From Streptomyces rishiriensis (GTDB lineage: Bacteria > Actinomycetota > Actinomycetes > Streptomycetales > Streptomycetaceae), in assembly GCF_003112535.1 (NCBI RefSeq), contig NZ_BEWA01000006.1, positions 186,001 through 250,000 of the forward strand: a stretch of DNA of 64,000 bases. The letters run 5' to 3'. A program made the position numbers and the translations under genes. Below, piece after piece: positions 8,750 to 17,401 of this stretch. Numbering within the stretch: the stretch's first letter is position 1; each line of letters opens with the position of its first letter. The notes beneath the pieces were generated by a model. It did not search any database, was not told the origin of the DNA, and was given only the letters and a program-made list of their open reading frames with translations.

Positions 8750-8866
8750 CACCGCACGTGACTTCCGCTCGGCACCGCACGTGACTTCTCGCCTCGGCTC
8801 GGCTCGGCACCGCACCGCACCGCACCTGCCCAGCCGGGCTCCCGACCCGACACCGCACGTGACTTC
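8750..8866. repeat. three copies of CACCGCACGTGACTTC upstream of murC
   Basis: Perfect 16-base copies begin at 8750, 8773 and 8851, embedded in GC-rich low-complexity DNA with smaller CCGCAC and CTCGG repeats. The 385-base stretch between murC and the next gene (8607-8991) contains no credible gene. Each copy has a CACGTG core, so a DNA-binding role cannot be excluded. Confidence 0.7.
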
Positions 8867-8991
8867 GGGTGCGGGGCGGTCGGCGGGCCGGCGAGCGGCG
8901 CGGGCGCTTCGGCCGCCCGATTGCCTCGGCTGCCTGGGCCGCCTCGGCCGCCCCGGCCGTCTCCGGGCTTGAGGCCGTCCCGGCCCGCTCC

Positions 8992-9465
8992 CTATGCCTT
9001 GCTGTGCGAGAACAGTTTCAGCACCGGCACGCCCACCTTGTGCCGTGCCCGGGAGGCCCAGTCCCGGTGGAAGAACTCCTCCACGTAGTGGGGGTCGGTC
9101 AGCACGATCACCTCGTCCGCCTCGACCTCCGCGACCAGGGACTTCAGCGCGTCCAGTGGATGGTCCTCCACCAGCCGGCCCACCGCCGGGCTGCCGGAGG
9201 CCTGCAGCGCCTGGAGGGAGACCTCCAGCGCCCGCACGCCGAAGCCCTTGGCCTCGTCGCCCTCCGGCGTCTCGTTCTCCCGCGTCGCCTCGTCCAGTTC
9301 ACCGAGGGCCACGTCGTCGATGGCCCGCAGCAAGCGGTCCGCCTGGTCGCCCCGCGGCTGGAGCAGCACGTGGAAGGAGACCGGATCGTCCCCGTGCAAG
9401 GTGGTGACGAACTCCACGTCGGCGGACGTCAGGGCCTTCTCGATCATCAACACGCTTGTGAACAC
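8992..9465 (-). CDS. conserved protein of unknown function
   Basis: About 157 residues if it starts at the GTG 12 bases after AAGGAG; an ATG at 9447 (MIEKALTSADVEF) would remove six residues. The frame stays open further upstream, but those extra residues look like non-coding translation. It is a mixed alpha/beta soluble protein with HGDDPVSFHVLLQP, an acidic middle (GELDEATRENETPEGDEAK), a strand-loop EADEVIVLTDPHYVEEFFHRDWASRARHKVGVPVLKLF at the end and no membrane segment. The C-terminal region resembles a Rossmann-like universal-stress fold. I recognise it as conserved in Streptomyces, but no reaction can be assigned. Confidence 0.7.
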   Translation of the reverse strand: MFTSVLMIEKALTSADVEFVTTLHGDDPVSFHVLLQPRGDQADRLLRAIDDVALGELDEATRENETPEGDEAKGFGVRALEVSLQALQASGSPAVGRLVEDHPLDALKSLVAEVEADEVIVLTDPHYVEEFFHRDWASRARHKVGVPVLKLFSHSKA

Positions 9466-9657
9466 CAGCGCCCCATTCTCCTTCGAGGACCCCCGTGGCC
9501 CTCTGTCCTCCGTGGGCCGTTCACGGCCCTGCGGAAACCATCCTTCCCCGTGCTCGCACGGGAGGCTGTGAAACTCAGTGTGCCCGTCGGAGGCCAAGCG
9601 GAATGGTTGATTCCGCCGATTCGGGGCTCCTGCGCCGATACGAACCCATATCCGACG

Positions 9658-10626
9658 TCAGGGCCGCCGGTACCTGCCGAACAGGAAACCCTCCTCCTCC
9701 AGGAGGGACGCCAGCGCGAACCGCTGCGGAACCGCGAGCGACGGTCCGCCCGCGATCCGCTGCGCGTCGCCGACGGTGAGCATCGGCGAGACCGTCAGAC
9801 AGAGCTCGTCGAGCACCCCGGCGGCGACGAACTGCCCCAGCAGCCGGGGACCGCCCTCGGTCAGCAGCCGGGTGTGTCCGAGGTCGGCGAGGGCGCGGAC
9901 CGCCCGGGCCGGATCGACGCCCATGCCGTCGCCGGCGATCACCACGCGCGCGCCCGCGCGTTCCGCGGCCGCGACCTTGTCGGGCGCGGCCGCGGCGCCC
10001 GTCAGGATCAGGGTGGGGACCAGGGGCGAGGTGAAGAGCGGGAGCGAGAAGTCCAGGTCGAGGCCGGCGGTGACGACCGCGACGGCCGGCGCGGGTCCCT
10101 GCCCGGCCGCCTCGCGCCGCCGAGCGAACTCCGCACGCGCGCGTGCGGGACGGTAACCCTCCAGGCGTACCGTTTCCGCACCGACGACGACCACGTCCGC
10201 GAGCCCTCGCAGCGTGCCGAAGATCCGCATGTCGGCGGCGGTGGAGATGGGCTGCGAGCGCCCTTCGTGCTGGGCCGCGCCGTCGAGCGTGGACACCATG
10301 TTCGCCCGCAGCCAGGGGCGCCGCTCCCCGGGGCCGGGCTCCGAAGCGGTACCGGGGCCAGGCTCCGGAGCGGTACCGCGGCCGGACTCCGAAGAGGAAG
10401 AAGAGGAACCGGAGCCGGGCTCCGGGTAGGCGTAGGCGTCGGCGAGCTCGTCGAGGCTCCACTCGCGGTCCCGCTCAGGGTTCCTCTCGCGGTCCCGCTC
10501 AGGGTTCCTCTCGCCGTCCCGCTCACGATCCTGGGCCGCGTCACCCCCCTCGCCGCGGGCCCCGAGCGGACTCCCGCCGGAGTGGGTCGGCACTGTCTGG
10601 TCGGTCACAGGGAACAGCCGTCGCAT
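9658..10626 (-). CDS. RibD C-terminal / dihydrofolate-reductase-fold oxidoreductase
   Basis: 322 residues from the ATG giving MRRLFPVTDQTV. The domain from about residue 95 on is of the RibD_C (pyrimidine reductase) type: RPWLRANMVSTLDGAA binds NADPH, followed by DVVVVGAETVRLEGY, VPTLILTGAAA and HTRLLTEGGPRLLGQFVAAGVLDELCLTVSP. The deaminase domain of bifunctional RibD is absent, so the substrate may be a flavin precursor or another pteridine-like compound. Residues 20-90 are low complexity, with an ERDRERNPERDRE-type repeat encoded by a tandem DNA repeat, and Ser/Glu and Pro/Gly runs. It is divergent from zapE with only 37 bases between starts. Confidence 0.82.
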   Translation of the reverse strand: MRRLFPVTDQTVPTHSGGSPLGARGEGGDAAQDRERDGERNPERDRERNPERDREWSLDELADAYAYPEPGSGSSSSSSESGRGTAPEPGPGTASEPGPGERRPWLRANMVSTLDGAAQHEGRSQPISTAADMRIFGTLRGLADVVVVGAETVRLEGYRPARARAEFARRREAAGQGPAPAVAVVTAGLDLDFSLPLFTSPLVPTLILTGAAAAPDKVAAAERAGARVVIAGDGMGVDPARAVRALADLGHTRLLTEGGPRLLGQFVAAGVLDELCLTVSPMLTVGDAQRIAGGPSLAVPQRFALASLLEEEGFLFGRYRRP

Positions 10627-10663
10627 GTCAGGCAGTCTGGCACGCCCCGTAGCATGGGGAACC

Positions 10664-11770
10664 GTGTCGTCCTCCTCCCTCGCCCCCGGTCTCAGTCCGA
10701 TAGCCGACCTGGCTCCGGTGTCCCTCTGCACCCGTCAGCCGCATGTCCCCGCGGACCGGCTGGTGGCCGAGATGGTGCCGCCTCCGCGCTTCGACTCGGT
10801 CCGCTTCAGCACCTATGTCCCGGACCCGAACCAGCCCAGCCAGACCGAGGCGGTCGGCGTGCTGGAGACCTTCGCGGCCGGACTGGGCGGGGCGCACGCG
10901 ACGGGCGCCGCCAGGAAGGGGTTCTTCGGCTTCGGCCGGGCGAAGGCGCCCCGGACGCCCGCCGGACCGCGCGGCGTGTACCTGGACGGCGGCTACGGCG
11001 TCGGCAAGACGCACCTGCTGGCCTCCCTGTGGCACGCCACCCCGGCCGAGCCCGCGCTCAAGGCGTTCGGCACGTTCGTCGAGCTGACCAACCTCGTCGG
11101 CGCCCTGGGCTTCCAGCAGACGGTGCGCACCCTGTCCGGGCACCGTCTGCTGTGCATCGACGAGTTCGAGCTGGACGACCCGGGAGACACCGTTCTCGTG
11201 TCGACGCTGCTCGGGAAGCTGGTCGAGGCCGGCGTCGCGCTCGCCGCGACCTCCAACACCCTGCCCGGCAAGCTCGGCGAGGGCCGGTTCGCGGCCGCCG
11301 ACTTCCTGCGCGAGATCCAGGGGCTGTCGGCGCACTTCCGTGCCCTGCGCATCGACGGCGAGGACTACCGCCACCGCGGCCTGCCCGAGGCGCCGGCGCC
11401 GTTCTCGGACGAGCAGGTGACCAGGGCGGCGTACGCGGCCGAGGGCGCCTCGCTCGACGACTTCCCGCATCTCCTGGAGCACCTCGCCAAGGTCCACCCG
11501 AGCCGTTACGGCGCGCTGACCGACGGCCTGAGGGCCGTCTGCCTCACGGACGTGGGACCGGTGCCCGACCAGTCCACGGCGCTCAGGCTGGTGGTCCTGG
11601 CCGACCGGCTCTACGACCGCGAGGTCCCGGTCCTCGCGTCCGGGCTCCCCTTCGACCGGCTGTTCAGCGAGGAGATGCTGAACGGCGGTTACCGCAAGAA
11701 GTACTTCCGCGCGATCTCCCGGCTCACGGCGCTGGCCCGCGACGCCAGGCCGCTCGTCGAGGCCCAGTAG
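10664..11770 (+). CDS. zapE: ZapE/AFG1-family P-loop ATPase
   Basis: 368 residues from the GTG giving VSSSSLAPGLSPIADLAPVSL. AFG1/ZapE proteins are single-domain AAA-like ATPases linked to cell division in Proteobacteria and to protein quality control in mitochondria. Walker A is GGYGVGKTHLLASLWH, Walker B is LLCIDEFELDDPGD, and the sensor region is AATSNTLPGKLGEGRF, all as in the family. A basic GAARKGFFGFGRAKAPRTP insert precedes Walker A. The symbol follows the family name; the role in Streptomyces division is inferred. Confidence 0.85.
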   Translation: MSSSSLAPGLSPIADLAPVSLCTRQPHVPADRLVAEMVPPPRFDSVRFSTYVPDPNQPSQTEAVGVLETFAAGLGGAHATGAARKGFFGFGRAKAPRTPAGPRGVYLDGGYGVGKTHLLASLWHATPAEPALKAFGTFVELTNLVGALGFQQTVRTLSGHRLLCIDEFELDDPGDTVLVSTLLGKLVEAGVALAATSNTLPGKLGEGRFAAADFLREIQGLSAHFRALRIDGEDYRHRGLPEAPAPFSDEQVTRAAYAAEGASLDDFPHLLEHLAKVHPSRYGALTDGLRAVCLTDVGPVPDQSTALRLVVLADRLYDREVPVLASGLPFDRLFSEEMLNGGYRKKYFRAISRLTALARDARPLVEAQ

Positions 11771-11862
11771 ACGATCGCTGAACGATCATGGGTTCCGGGT
11801 CAAGAGCCGGTTCTCGCCACTCATCCCTCTTTTTTGAGGCGCACTTCATCTGGAAACGTGGA

Positions 11863-11894
11863 GTTAACCCTGCAAACAACGTTGCAGGGTTAAC
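11863..11894. other. perfect inverted repeat, 13-base arms
   Basis: GTTAACCCTGCAA is followed by six bases and its exact reverse complement. No T-run follows. It sits 92 bases after zapE and 70 bases before the secreted-protein gene in unusually AT-rich surroundings, so it may be a factor-independent terminator of actinobacterial type or an operator for the following gene. Confidence 0.6.
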
Positions 11895-11964
11895 GTGTTT
11901 CTTGACCAGTCATTGACCAGACAATGGCCTGGACTAGAGACGCGAAGTGCGAGGAGGGAGGCGC

Positions 11965-12378
11965 ATGTTCCGTGGTACGACGGCCCGGGCCGTGATCTCG
12001 ACCCTCGCCGCCCTCCTGCTGGCCCTCCCGTTCTTCGCACCCACACCTTCCTTCGCACACGCGCATACGATGCGTCACGCCGAGGCCATGGCCAAGCCCG
12101 GAATCAAGCCCTCGGTCAAGGCGGTGCGTGAAGAGACCGTCACGCACCGCGACTGCGACCGCTCCGGCGGGCCCGCCGACCCCCTACGCACCCGCGACAG
12201 AAACCGCGCCACCACGAGTTCCTGTGCCGCGTCGACGCCCCAGGAGCCCGAGCGCACGCTGCTGTCGCTGGATCCCGCGGCAGCGCACCAGCCGGCCCGG
12301 CCCGGCGACGGTCATGATCGGCCGTCGAGATCCTCGACGGCCCACTCCCCGGCGGGTCTTCAGGTCTTCCGCTGCTGA
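11965..12378 (+). CDS. small secreted protein upstream of carbonic anhydrase
   Basis: 137 residues from an ATG with a near-ideal GGAGGGAGG ribosome site. The N-terminus MFRGTTARAVISTLAALLL followed by ALPFFAPTPSFAHAH is a textbook signal peptide with a predicted cut after the FAHA region. The mature part is basic and His/Arg-rich (HAHTMRHAEAMAKPGIKPSVKAVREETVTHRDC, then a Ser/Thr/Pro/Arg-rich tail). I do not recognise a domain. Histidines near the mature N-terminus could bind metal. The gene precedes the carbonic anhydrase gene by 91 bases on the same strand, so co-transcription is likely. The C-terminal third looks weakly constrained, and the true end could differ if a frameshift occurred. 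Confidence 0.6.
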   Translation: MFRGTTARAVISTLAALLLALPFFAPTPSFAHAHTMRHAEAMAKPGIKPSVKAVREETVTHRDCDRSGGPADPLRTRDRNRATTSSCAASTPQEPERTLLSLDPAAAHQPARPGDGHDRPSRSSTAHSPAGLQVFRC

Positions 12379-12469
12379 GCGAGCAGAGCAGAACAGCACC
12401 TCCCCCACCTGTCCTGTGTCCTGCACATCCGACGCGCCCCCACGGCGCGCCAGGAGGAGTCACCACGTC

Positions 12470-13051
12470 ATGCAGCCCCTCATCGACAACGCCCGCACGT
12501 TCGGACAGCGCCCTGAGGAGTTCGCCAAACTCGCCGAAGGCCAGTCCCCGCAGGTCCTGTTCATCACCTGCTCCGACTCGCGCGTCGTTCCCGCCCTGAT
12601 CACGGGCGCCCGCCCCGGCGAGCTCTTCGAACTGCGCACCGCGGGCAACATCGTGCCCCCCTACGTCTCCGACCGCCCCACCGGCGAGGCAGCCACCATC
12701 GAGTACGCCGTGGAGGTGCTGGGCGTCCGCGACATCGTGGTCTGCGGCCACTCGCACTGCGGCGCCGTCGGCGCGCTGGTGCGCGGCGACGACCTCGACG
12801 GCGTCCCGGCCGTACGCGACTGGCTCGCGCACGCCGCCGACGAACCGGGGGCCGCCGACCCCGACGACCCGACGGTCATGCGGGCGGTGCAGAACCACGT
12901 GCTCGCCCAGCTGCTGCGGGTGCGCTCCTACCCCTGCGTGGAGAAGCGGCTGGCCGACGGCCGGATCCGGGTCCGCGGCTGGTACTACGAGGTGCACACC
13001 GGCGCCGTACGCGAACACCGCGTCGACACCGACGGCTTCGAGGCCCTGTGA
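12470..13051 (+). CDS. beta-class carbonic anhydrase
   Basis: 193 residues from an ATG ten bases after AGGAGGAG; the frame is open upstream but begins before that site without support. It interconverts CO2 and bicarbonate. Zinc ligands are C34 (FITCSDSRV), H94 and C97 (VVCGHSHCGA), with D36 and R38 forming the catalytic dyad. LRTAGNIVPP and EYAVEVLGVRDIVV are the conserved core. Length and motifs fit a compact bacterial beta enzyme. The stop overlaps the SulP transporter start (GTGA), so hydration and anion transport are made together. Confidence 0.96.
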   Translation: MQPLIDNARTFGQRPEEFAKLAEGQSPQVLFITCSDSRVVPALITGARPGELFELRTAGNIVPPYVSDRPTGEAATIEYAVEVLGVRDIVVCGHSHCGAVGALVRGDDLDGVPAVRDWLAHAADEPGAADPDDPTVMRAVQNHVLAQLLRVRSYPCVEKRLADGRIRVRGWYYEVHTGAVREHRVDTDGFEAL

Positions 13052-14586
13052 GCGCCGCGATGAACAACGACGCTTCCGGGCGAATATCCCGGTTCCCCCA
13101 CCTCAAGCAGGACTTCGCCGCTTCTCTCGTGGTCTTCCTGGTCGCGCTCCCGCTGTGCGTGGGCGTGGCCGTGGCCTCCGGCGTGCCGGCCGAGCTCGGG
13201 CTCGTCACCGGCATCGTCGGCGGCATCGTCACCGGTCTCCTGCGGGGCAGCTCCCTGCAGGTGTCCGGTCCCGCGGCCGGTCTGACCGTGCTGGTCTACG
13301 AGGCGGTGCAGGAGTTCGGGCTGCCCGCCCTCGGAGTGATCGTCCTCGCCACGGGCGTGCTGCAGCTCGCCATGGGCGCCCTCAAACTGGGCCGCTACTT
13401 CCGGGCCATCTCGGTCTCGGTCGTCGAGGGCATGCTGGCCGGAATCGGCCTGGTGCTGATCGCCGGACAGCTGTATTCGATGGTCGGCGGCAAGGCTCCC
13501 GAGTCCGGTCCGGAGAAGATCGCCGGACTGCCGGAGGCGCTCGTCGACGCCGTCGGCGACACCGCCGCGTCCGCCTCCCTCCTGCTCGGCGCCGGCACCA
13601 TCGCGGTGCTGGTGTTGTGGAAGCGGTTGCCGGCGACAGTGCGCACCGTGCCGGGCCCGCTCGCCGCGGTGGGCCTGGCCACGCTCGCCGCCCTGCTGCT
13701 GGACCTGCCGGTCGCCACCGTCGAGGTGCAGGGCCTGGTGGGCTCCCTCCAGCCCCCGCCGCTCAGCGCCTTCGGCGACCTGGCGAGCATCGGCCTGCTG
13801 GGCACGATCGTCGCGTTCACCCTGATCGCGTCCGCCGAGTCGCTGTTCAGCGCCGCGGCCGTGGACCGGCTGCACGACGGCCCCCGCACCGAGTACGACA
13901 AGGAACTGATGGCTCAGGGCGCGGGCAACACGATCTGCGGGATCCTCGGCGCGCTGCCGATGACCGCGGTGATCGTGCGCAGCGCCGCCAACGTGCAGGC
14001 GGGCGCGCGCACGAAGGCGTCCCGGGTACTGCACGGCGTGTGGCTGCTGCTCTTCGCGGCCCTGCTGCCGAGCGCGCTGGCCTACATCCCCATCCCGGCG
14101 CTGGCGGGCATCCTCGTGCATGCAGGCACCAAGCTCGTGCCCGTGCGGACGATCGCGGGACTGTGGCGCGAGCACCGCGGCGAAGCGCTGATCCTCGTCG
14201 TCACGGCCGTGTCGATCGTCGCGGTCAGCATGTTCGAGGGCGTCCTCATCGGTCTGGCGCTGGCCGTGGTCAAGACCGCCTGGGAGGCCTCGCACCTCAA
14301 GCTGGAGATCGTCGACAAGGGCGCCGGCCCGGTCCAGGCGTATCTGTCGGGCAACGCGACCTTCCTGCGCCTGCCGAAGATCCTCGACAGCCTGGAGGCC
14401 CTTCCCCAGGACCGCCCGGTGGAGGTGGACCTCTCCGGCCTGCACCACCTCGACCACGCCTGCCGTACGGCCCTCGAGACATGGGCGGCACGGCACAGCG
14501 CGGTCGGCACCGCGCCGGTGAAAGTGACGGAGCCTGCGCTGCTCACGGACGCGGTGAAGGCCGGGCGACCGGTGACGACGGTGTAG
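13048..14586 (+). CDS. SulP-family anion transporter with STAS domain, probable bicarbonate transporter
   Basis: 512 residues from a GTG overlapping the carbonic anhydrase stop. Residues 1-400 hold the SulP membrane core with about ten or more helices (for example DFAASLVVFLVALPLCVGVAVASG, and the SGPAAGLTVLVYEAV and GAGNTICGILGALPMTAVIVRSAANVQAG signatures). Residues about 415-512 form a cytoplasmic STAS domain. SulP proteins carry sulfate, bicarbonate or other anions; coupling to carbonic anhydrase argues for bicarbonate, as in the known SulP-carbonic anhydrase fusions. The substrate is not proven by sequence. Confidence 0.9.
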   Translation: MSAAMNNDASGRISRFPHLKQDFAASLVVFLVALPLCVGVAVASGVPAELGLVTGIVGGIVTGLLRGSSLQVSGPAAGLTVLVYEAVQEFGLPALGVIVLATGVLQLAMGALKLGRYFRAISVSVVEGMLAGIGLVLIAGQLYSMVGGKAPESGPEKIAGLPEALVDAVGDTAASASLLLGAGTIAVLVLWKRLPATVRTVPGPLAAVGLATLAALLLDLPVATVEVQGLVGSLQPPPLSAFGDLASIGLLGTIVAFTLIASAESLFSAAAVDRLHDGPRTEYDKELMAQGAGNTICGILGALPMTAVIVRSAANVQAGARTKASRVLHGVWLLLFAALLPSALAYIPIPALAGILVHAGTKLVPVRTIAGLWREHRGEALILVVTAVSIVAVSMFEGVLIGLALAVVKTAWEASHLKLEIVDKGAGPVQAYLSGNATFLRLPKILDSLEALPQDRPVEVDLSGLHHLDHACRTALETWAARHSAVGTAPVKVTEPALLTDAVKAGRPVTTV

Positions 14587-14722
14587 CGCGCCTCGCGCCG
14601 ACAGAACCCGCTGTGCGGTGCGGTCCGGGGCACGGGGGCGTGGCCCCGGACCGGACAGCGGGCATATCGTTGGCAGGAGCAGACAGAACGGCTGTCACGA
14701 ACCTCTGGTCGAGGGGGTCGTC

Positions 14723-16072
14723 ATGCTCCAGGAGTTGCTGGGCGCGGCCGCGGCGGTCGCCGCCGGAGCCGCCGTGTACTTCGGCGCCGCCGCACGGGTC
14801 GTCAAGCAGTACGAGCGCGGAGTGGTCCTGCGGCTCGGCCGGCTGCACGGCGACGTCCGCGCACCGGGGCTCACCCTCGTCGTCCCCGCCGTGGACCGGC
14901 TGCGCAAGGTCAACCTGCAGATCGTCACCATGCCCATCCCCGGCCAGGAGGGCATCACCCGCGACAACGTGACCGTGCGGGTCGACGCCGTCGTGTACTT
15001 CCGGGTGGTGGACGCGGCGGCCGCGATCATCAACGTCGAGGACTACCGTTTCGCCGTCTCACAGATGGCCCAGACGTCCCTTCGCTCGATCATCGGCAAG
15101 AGCGAGCTGGACGATCTGCTGTCGAACCGGGAGAAGCTCAACGAAGGCCTGGAGCTGATGATCGACAGCCCCGCCGTCGGCTGGGGCGTGCAGATCGACC
15201 GCGTCGAGATCAAGGACGTCTCCCTGCCCGACACCATGAAGCGCTCCATGGCCCGCCAGGCCGAGGCCGACCGGGAGCGGCGGGCCCGGATCATCAACGC
15301 GGACGCCGAGCTCCAGGCCTCCAAGAAGCTCGCCGAAGCGGCCAAGCAGATGTCCGAGCAACCGGCCGCCCTGCAGTTGCGCCTGCTCCAGACGGTGGTG
15401 GCGGTCGCCGCAGAAAAGAACTCCACCCTCGTCCTGCCGTTCCCGGTAGAACTGCTGCGCTTCCTGGAGAAGGCCCAGCAACCGGGGCAACCGATGCAAC
15501 CGATGCAGTCTGCACAACAGGCGCAACCGGTGGCCCCTGCGCAACAGGCGCAGCCGGTGGCCCCTGCGCAACAGGCGCAGCCGGTGGCCCCTGCGCAACA
15601 GGTGCAGCCGGTGGCTCCTGCGCAACAGGGGCAAGGGGTGCAACAGGACCAGCCGGTGCAAGGGGTGCAACCGGCCCGACAGGCCGAGCCGACCCAAACG
15701 CCGCAACCGGCCCAGCAGGCTGATCCGACCCAAGCGGTGCAACCGGCCCAACGGGCTCAGCCGGTGCAAGCGGTGCAGCAGCAGCCGTCGGGGACGATGC
15801 AGGAAGCGGTACCGCAACAACCACCGGGGCAAGTGACGGAAGCGTTCGTGGAGCGGGGTCCGGTAGGGGCGCCGGTGCGGCAGGCTTCGGTCGCGGAGCC
15901 AGGGGTTGAGGGGGCGCCAGTGCAGCAAGCGCTGACGCAAGAGTTTCTTGAGGGGGCGAAGAGAGCGGTTTCGCAAGGGCCGTCGGAGGGGGTGCGGCAA
16001 CCGGTATCTCCTGGGCGCGCGGAGAAGTTGCAGAAACCGGTGTCGCAACAGACGGCGGAGGGGCAGAGGTAA
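14723..16072 (+). CDS. slipin/SPFH (band 7) membrane protein with Gln/Pro-rich repeat tail
   Basis: 449 residues from the ATG after GAGGGGG. An N-terminal membrane anchor (GAAAAVAAGAAVYFGAAARV) is followed by a stomatin-like SPFH domain (YERGVVLRLGRLHGDVRAPGLTLVVPAVDRL, DNVTVRVDAVVYFRVVD) and a helical region (MARQAEADRERRARIINADAELQASKKLAEAA) ending near residue 255 at LPFPVELLRFLEKAQ. These proteins organise membrane microdomains. After that comes about 190 residues of low complexity, including four AQQAQPVAP units encoded by a 27-base tandem repeat and further QPVQ/PAQ runs. The tail is far longer than usual slipins. It starts 136 bases after the SulP gene and is probably separate. Confidence 0.9.
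   Translation: MLQELLGAAAAVAAGAAVYFGAAARVVKQYERGVVLRLGRLHGDVRAPGLTLVVPAVDRLRKVNLQIVTMPIPGQEGITRDNVTVRVDAVVYFRVVDAAAAIINVEDYRFAVSQMAQTSLRSIIGKSELDDLLSNREKLNEGLELMIDSPAVGWGVQIDRVEIKDVSLPDTMKRSMARQAEADRERRARIINADAELQASKKLAEAAKQMSEQPAALQLRLLQTVVAVAAEKNSTLVLPFPVELLRFLEKAQQPGQPMQPMQSAQQAQPVAPAQQAQPVAPAQQAQPVAPAQQVQPVAPAQQGQGVQQDQPVQGVQPARQAEPTQTPQPAQQADPTQAVQPAQRAQPVQAVQQQPSGTMQEAVPQQPPGQVTEAFVERGPVGAPVRQASVAEPGVEGAPVQQALTQEFLEGAKRAVSQGPSEGVRQPVSPGRAEKLQKPVSQQTAEGQR
15512..15619 (+). repeat. four 27-base tandem repeats within the slipin gene
   Basis: Units start at 15512, 15539, 15566 and 15593; the second and third are identical and the others differ by one to three bases. Each encodes AQQAQPVAP. 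The near identity suggests recent expansion. The surrounding CAA/CAG-rich tail (15476-15800) continues in degenerate form. Confidence 0.9.
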
Positions 16073-16300
16073 CCGCCTTCGCAACCATCACCGCGGGCGG
16101 GGCCAAGTGACGGCAACGGCGCCCATCACGTCTTCGGCGTGACCAGGGCCGGCGAGGTGTACGCCATGGCGGGGGGCCGTCAGGACATCGGAACGCCTGA
16201 AGCCCCCGAGTGGGGCGAGTTCGCGGGCGTCACCTTCTCTCGTCGATGCCGCGAGCGGCCGGGCGGGTGACACCGCCGAGACGCGGTCATATATCAACAT

Positions 16301-16316
16301 GAATGCCGAGGCATTC
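16301..16316. promoter_or_regulatory. GAATGCC/GGCATTC dyad in the deacetylase promoter
   Basis: Seven-base perfect arms around GA, in a short AT-rich patch just before the polysaccharide deacetylase gene. A TATCTT hexamer at 16321-16326 lies seven bases before the GTG start and could be the -10 of a leaderless transcript, so the dyad would overlap the -35 zone as an operator would. The rest of 16073-16332 shows no gene. Confidence 0.45.
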
Positions 16317-16332
16317 CTCATATCTTCATACG

Positions 16333-17232
16333 GTGATCACTCCCGCATGTCGCCGCCTGGCCGCCATCTGCGCGCTCGGTACCGCTCTCGGAGCCCTCGC
16401 CGCCTGCGGCACCTCTGAGCCACCCCGGACTCCACGTCCGACGGCCTCGACCTCCGCTTCCGCCGCCCCCAGCCACCCGTCCGCGCCCTCTTCCCACACC
16501 CCCGTCGCCCCTTCCAGGCCCCCGACCCTCGCGCCCGGACCGGCCGGTCTCACCCCTGTGTTCCGCAACGCGCCCCATGACGCCGGCAAGACGGTCGCGC
16601 TCACCTTCGACGCCGACATGACCGCTGACCAGGGTGGCCGAGCGGCCGCGGGCGAGCACTTCGACAACCCCGGGCTGATCGCAGCGCTGCGGACGCTGAA
16701 GGTGCCGGCCACCGTGTTCATGACGGGCCGCTGGGCGGAGGAATACCCGGACCAGGCCCGCTCCATCGGTCGCGACCCTCTGTTCGAGGTGGCGAACCAC
16801 TCCTACAGCCATTACGCCTTCACCGGCGACTGCTACGGCCTGCCGACCGTCCCCGAGGACCGGATGCGGGCGGATGTGGAACGCGCGTACACCGCGTTTC
16901 GCAAGGCCGGCGTGCCGAACGCGATGCCGTATTTCCGTTTCCCCGGCGGCTGCTACGACCGGCGGGCGCTGCGCGCGGTGAGCGGCACGGGTGTGACCGC
17001 GGTGCAGTGGGACGTGGTGAGTGGAGACGCTTTCGCAACGGATGCCGACGCCGTGGCGCAACAGGTGCTGCAGGGTGTGAAGCCCGGCTCGGTGGTCGTC
17101 ATGCACTGCACCCGCAGCGCAGCGCCGACGACCGAACAGGTGGTGCGCACGGTCGTTCCGGAACTGCGCCGCCAGGGTTACCGGTTCGCGAAGGTGTCGG
17201 AACTGATCGGCACAACGAGCACGCGACGCTGA
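16333..17232 (+). CDS. lipoprotein polysaccharide deacetylase (NodB domain)
   Basis: 299 residues from the GTG giving [16 protein letters not shown]; an ATG at 16303 would add ten residues, and neither has a ribosome site. A lipoprotein signal ends in LGALAAC, followed by a Pro/Ser/Thr-rich linker of about 55 residues. The NodB domain has the catalytic/metal motif TFDADMT, the HSYSH motif with both metal His residues, the FRFPGGCY motif and the late VVVMHCT motif with the catalytic His. It should remove N-acetyl or O-acetyl groups from cell-wall or chitin-like glycans at the outer membrane face. It is monocistronic; the exact substrate is unknown. Confidence 0.9.
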   Translation: MITPACRRLAAICALGTALGALAACGTSEPPRTPRPTASTSASAAPSHPSAPSSHTPVAPSRPPTLAPGPAGLTPVFRNAPHDAGKTVALTFDADMTADQGGRAAAGEHFDNPGLIAALRTLKVPATVFMTGRWAEEYPDQARSIGRDPLFEVANHSYSHYAFTGDCYGLPTVPEDRMRADVERAYTAFRKAGVPNAMPYFRFPGGCYDRRALRAVSGTGVTAVQWDVVSGDAFATDADAVAQQVLQGVKPGSVVVMHCTRSAAPTTEQVVRTVVPELRRQGYRFAKVSELIGTTSTRR

Positions 17233-17234
17233 TT

Positions 17235-17324
17235 CGTGCGGCCCGTGCGGCCCGTGCGGCTCGTACGGCCCGTGCTGCCCGTGCGGCCCGTGCGGCCCGT
17301 GCTGCCCGTGCGGCTCGTTCGCCT
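17235..17324. repeat. about ten tandem 9-base units, CGTGCGGCC type
   Basis: Units begin at 17235 and repeat every nine bases with substitutions (CGTGCGGCC, CGTGCGGCT, CGTACGGCC, CGTGCTGCC). The array starts three bases after the deacetylase stop codon. Confidence 0.85.
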
Positions 17325-17401
17325 ACATCTCACAGTCCGATCTCATGGACGGACCTCATGCACCGACCTCGAGGGCGGAGCCGCTTTCGTACGCTGGAGG
17401 C

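Noticed and set aside
8750..8866. CACGTG-containing repeats as a ParB or eukaryotic-like E-box array
   Set aside because: The copies do not match the Streptomyces parS pattern GTTTCACGTGAAAC, so they are only listed as repeats.
12128..12469. Upstream extension of the carbonic anhydrase frame by 114 codons
   Set aside because: The extension overlaps the secreted-protein gene in another frame, while a perfect AGGAGGAG precedes the internal ATG at the usual enzyme length.
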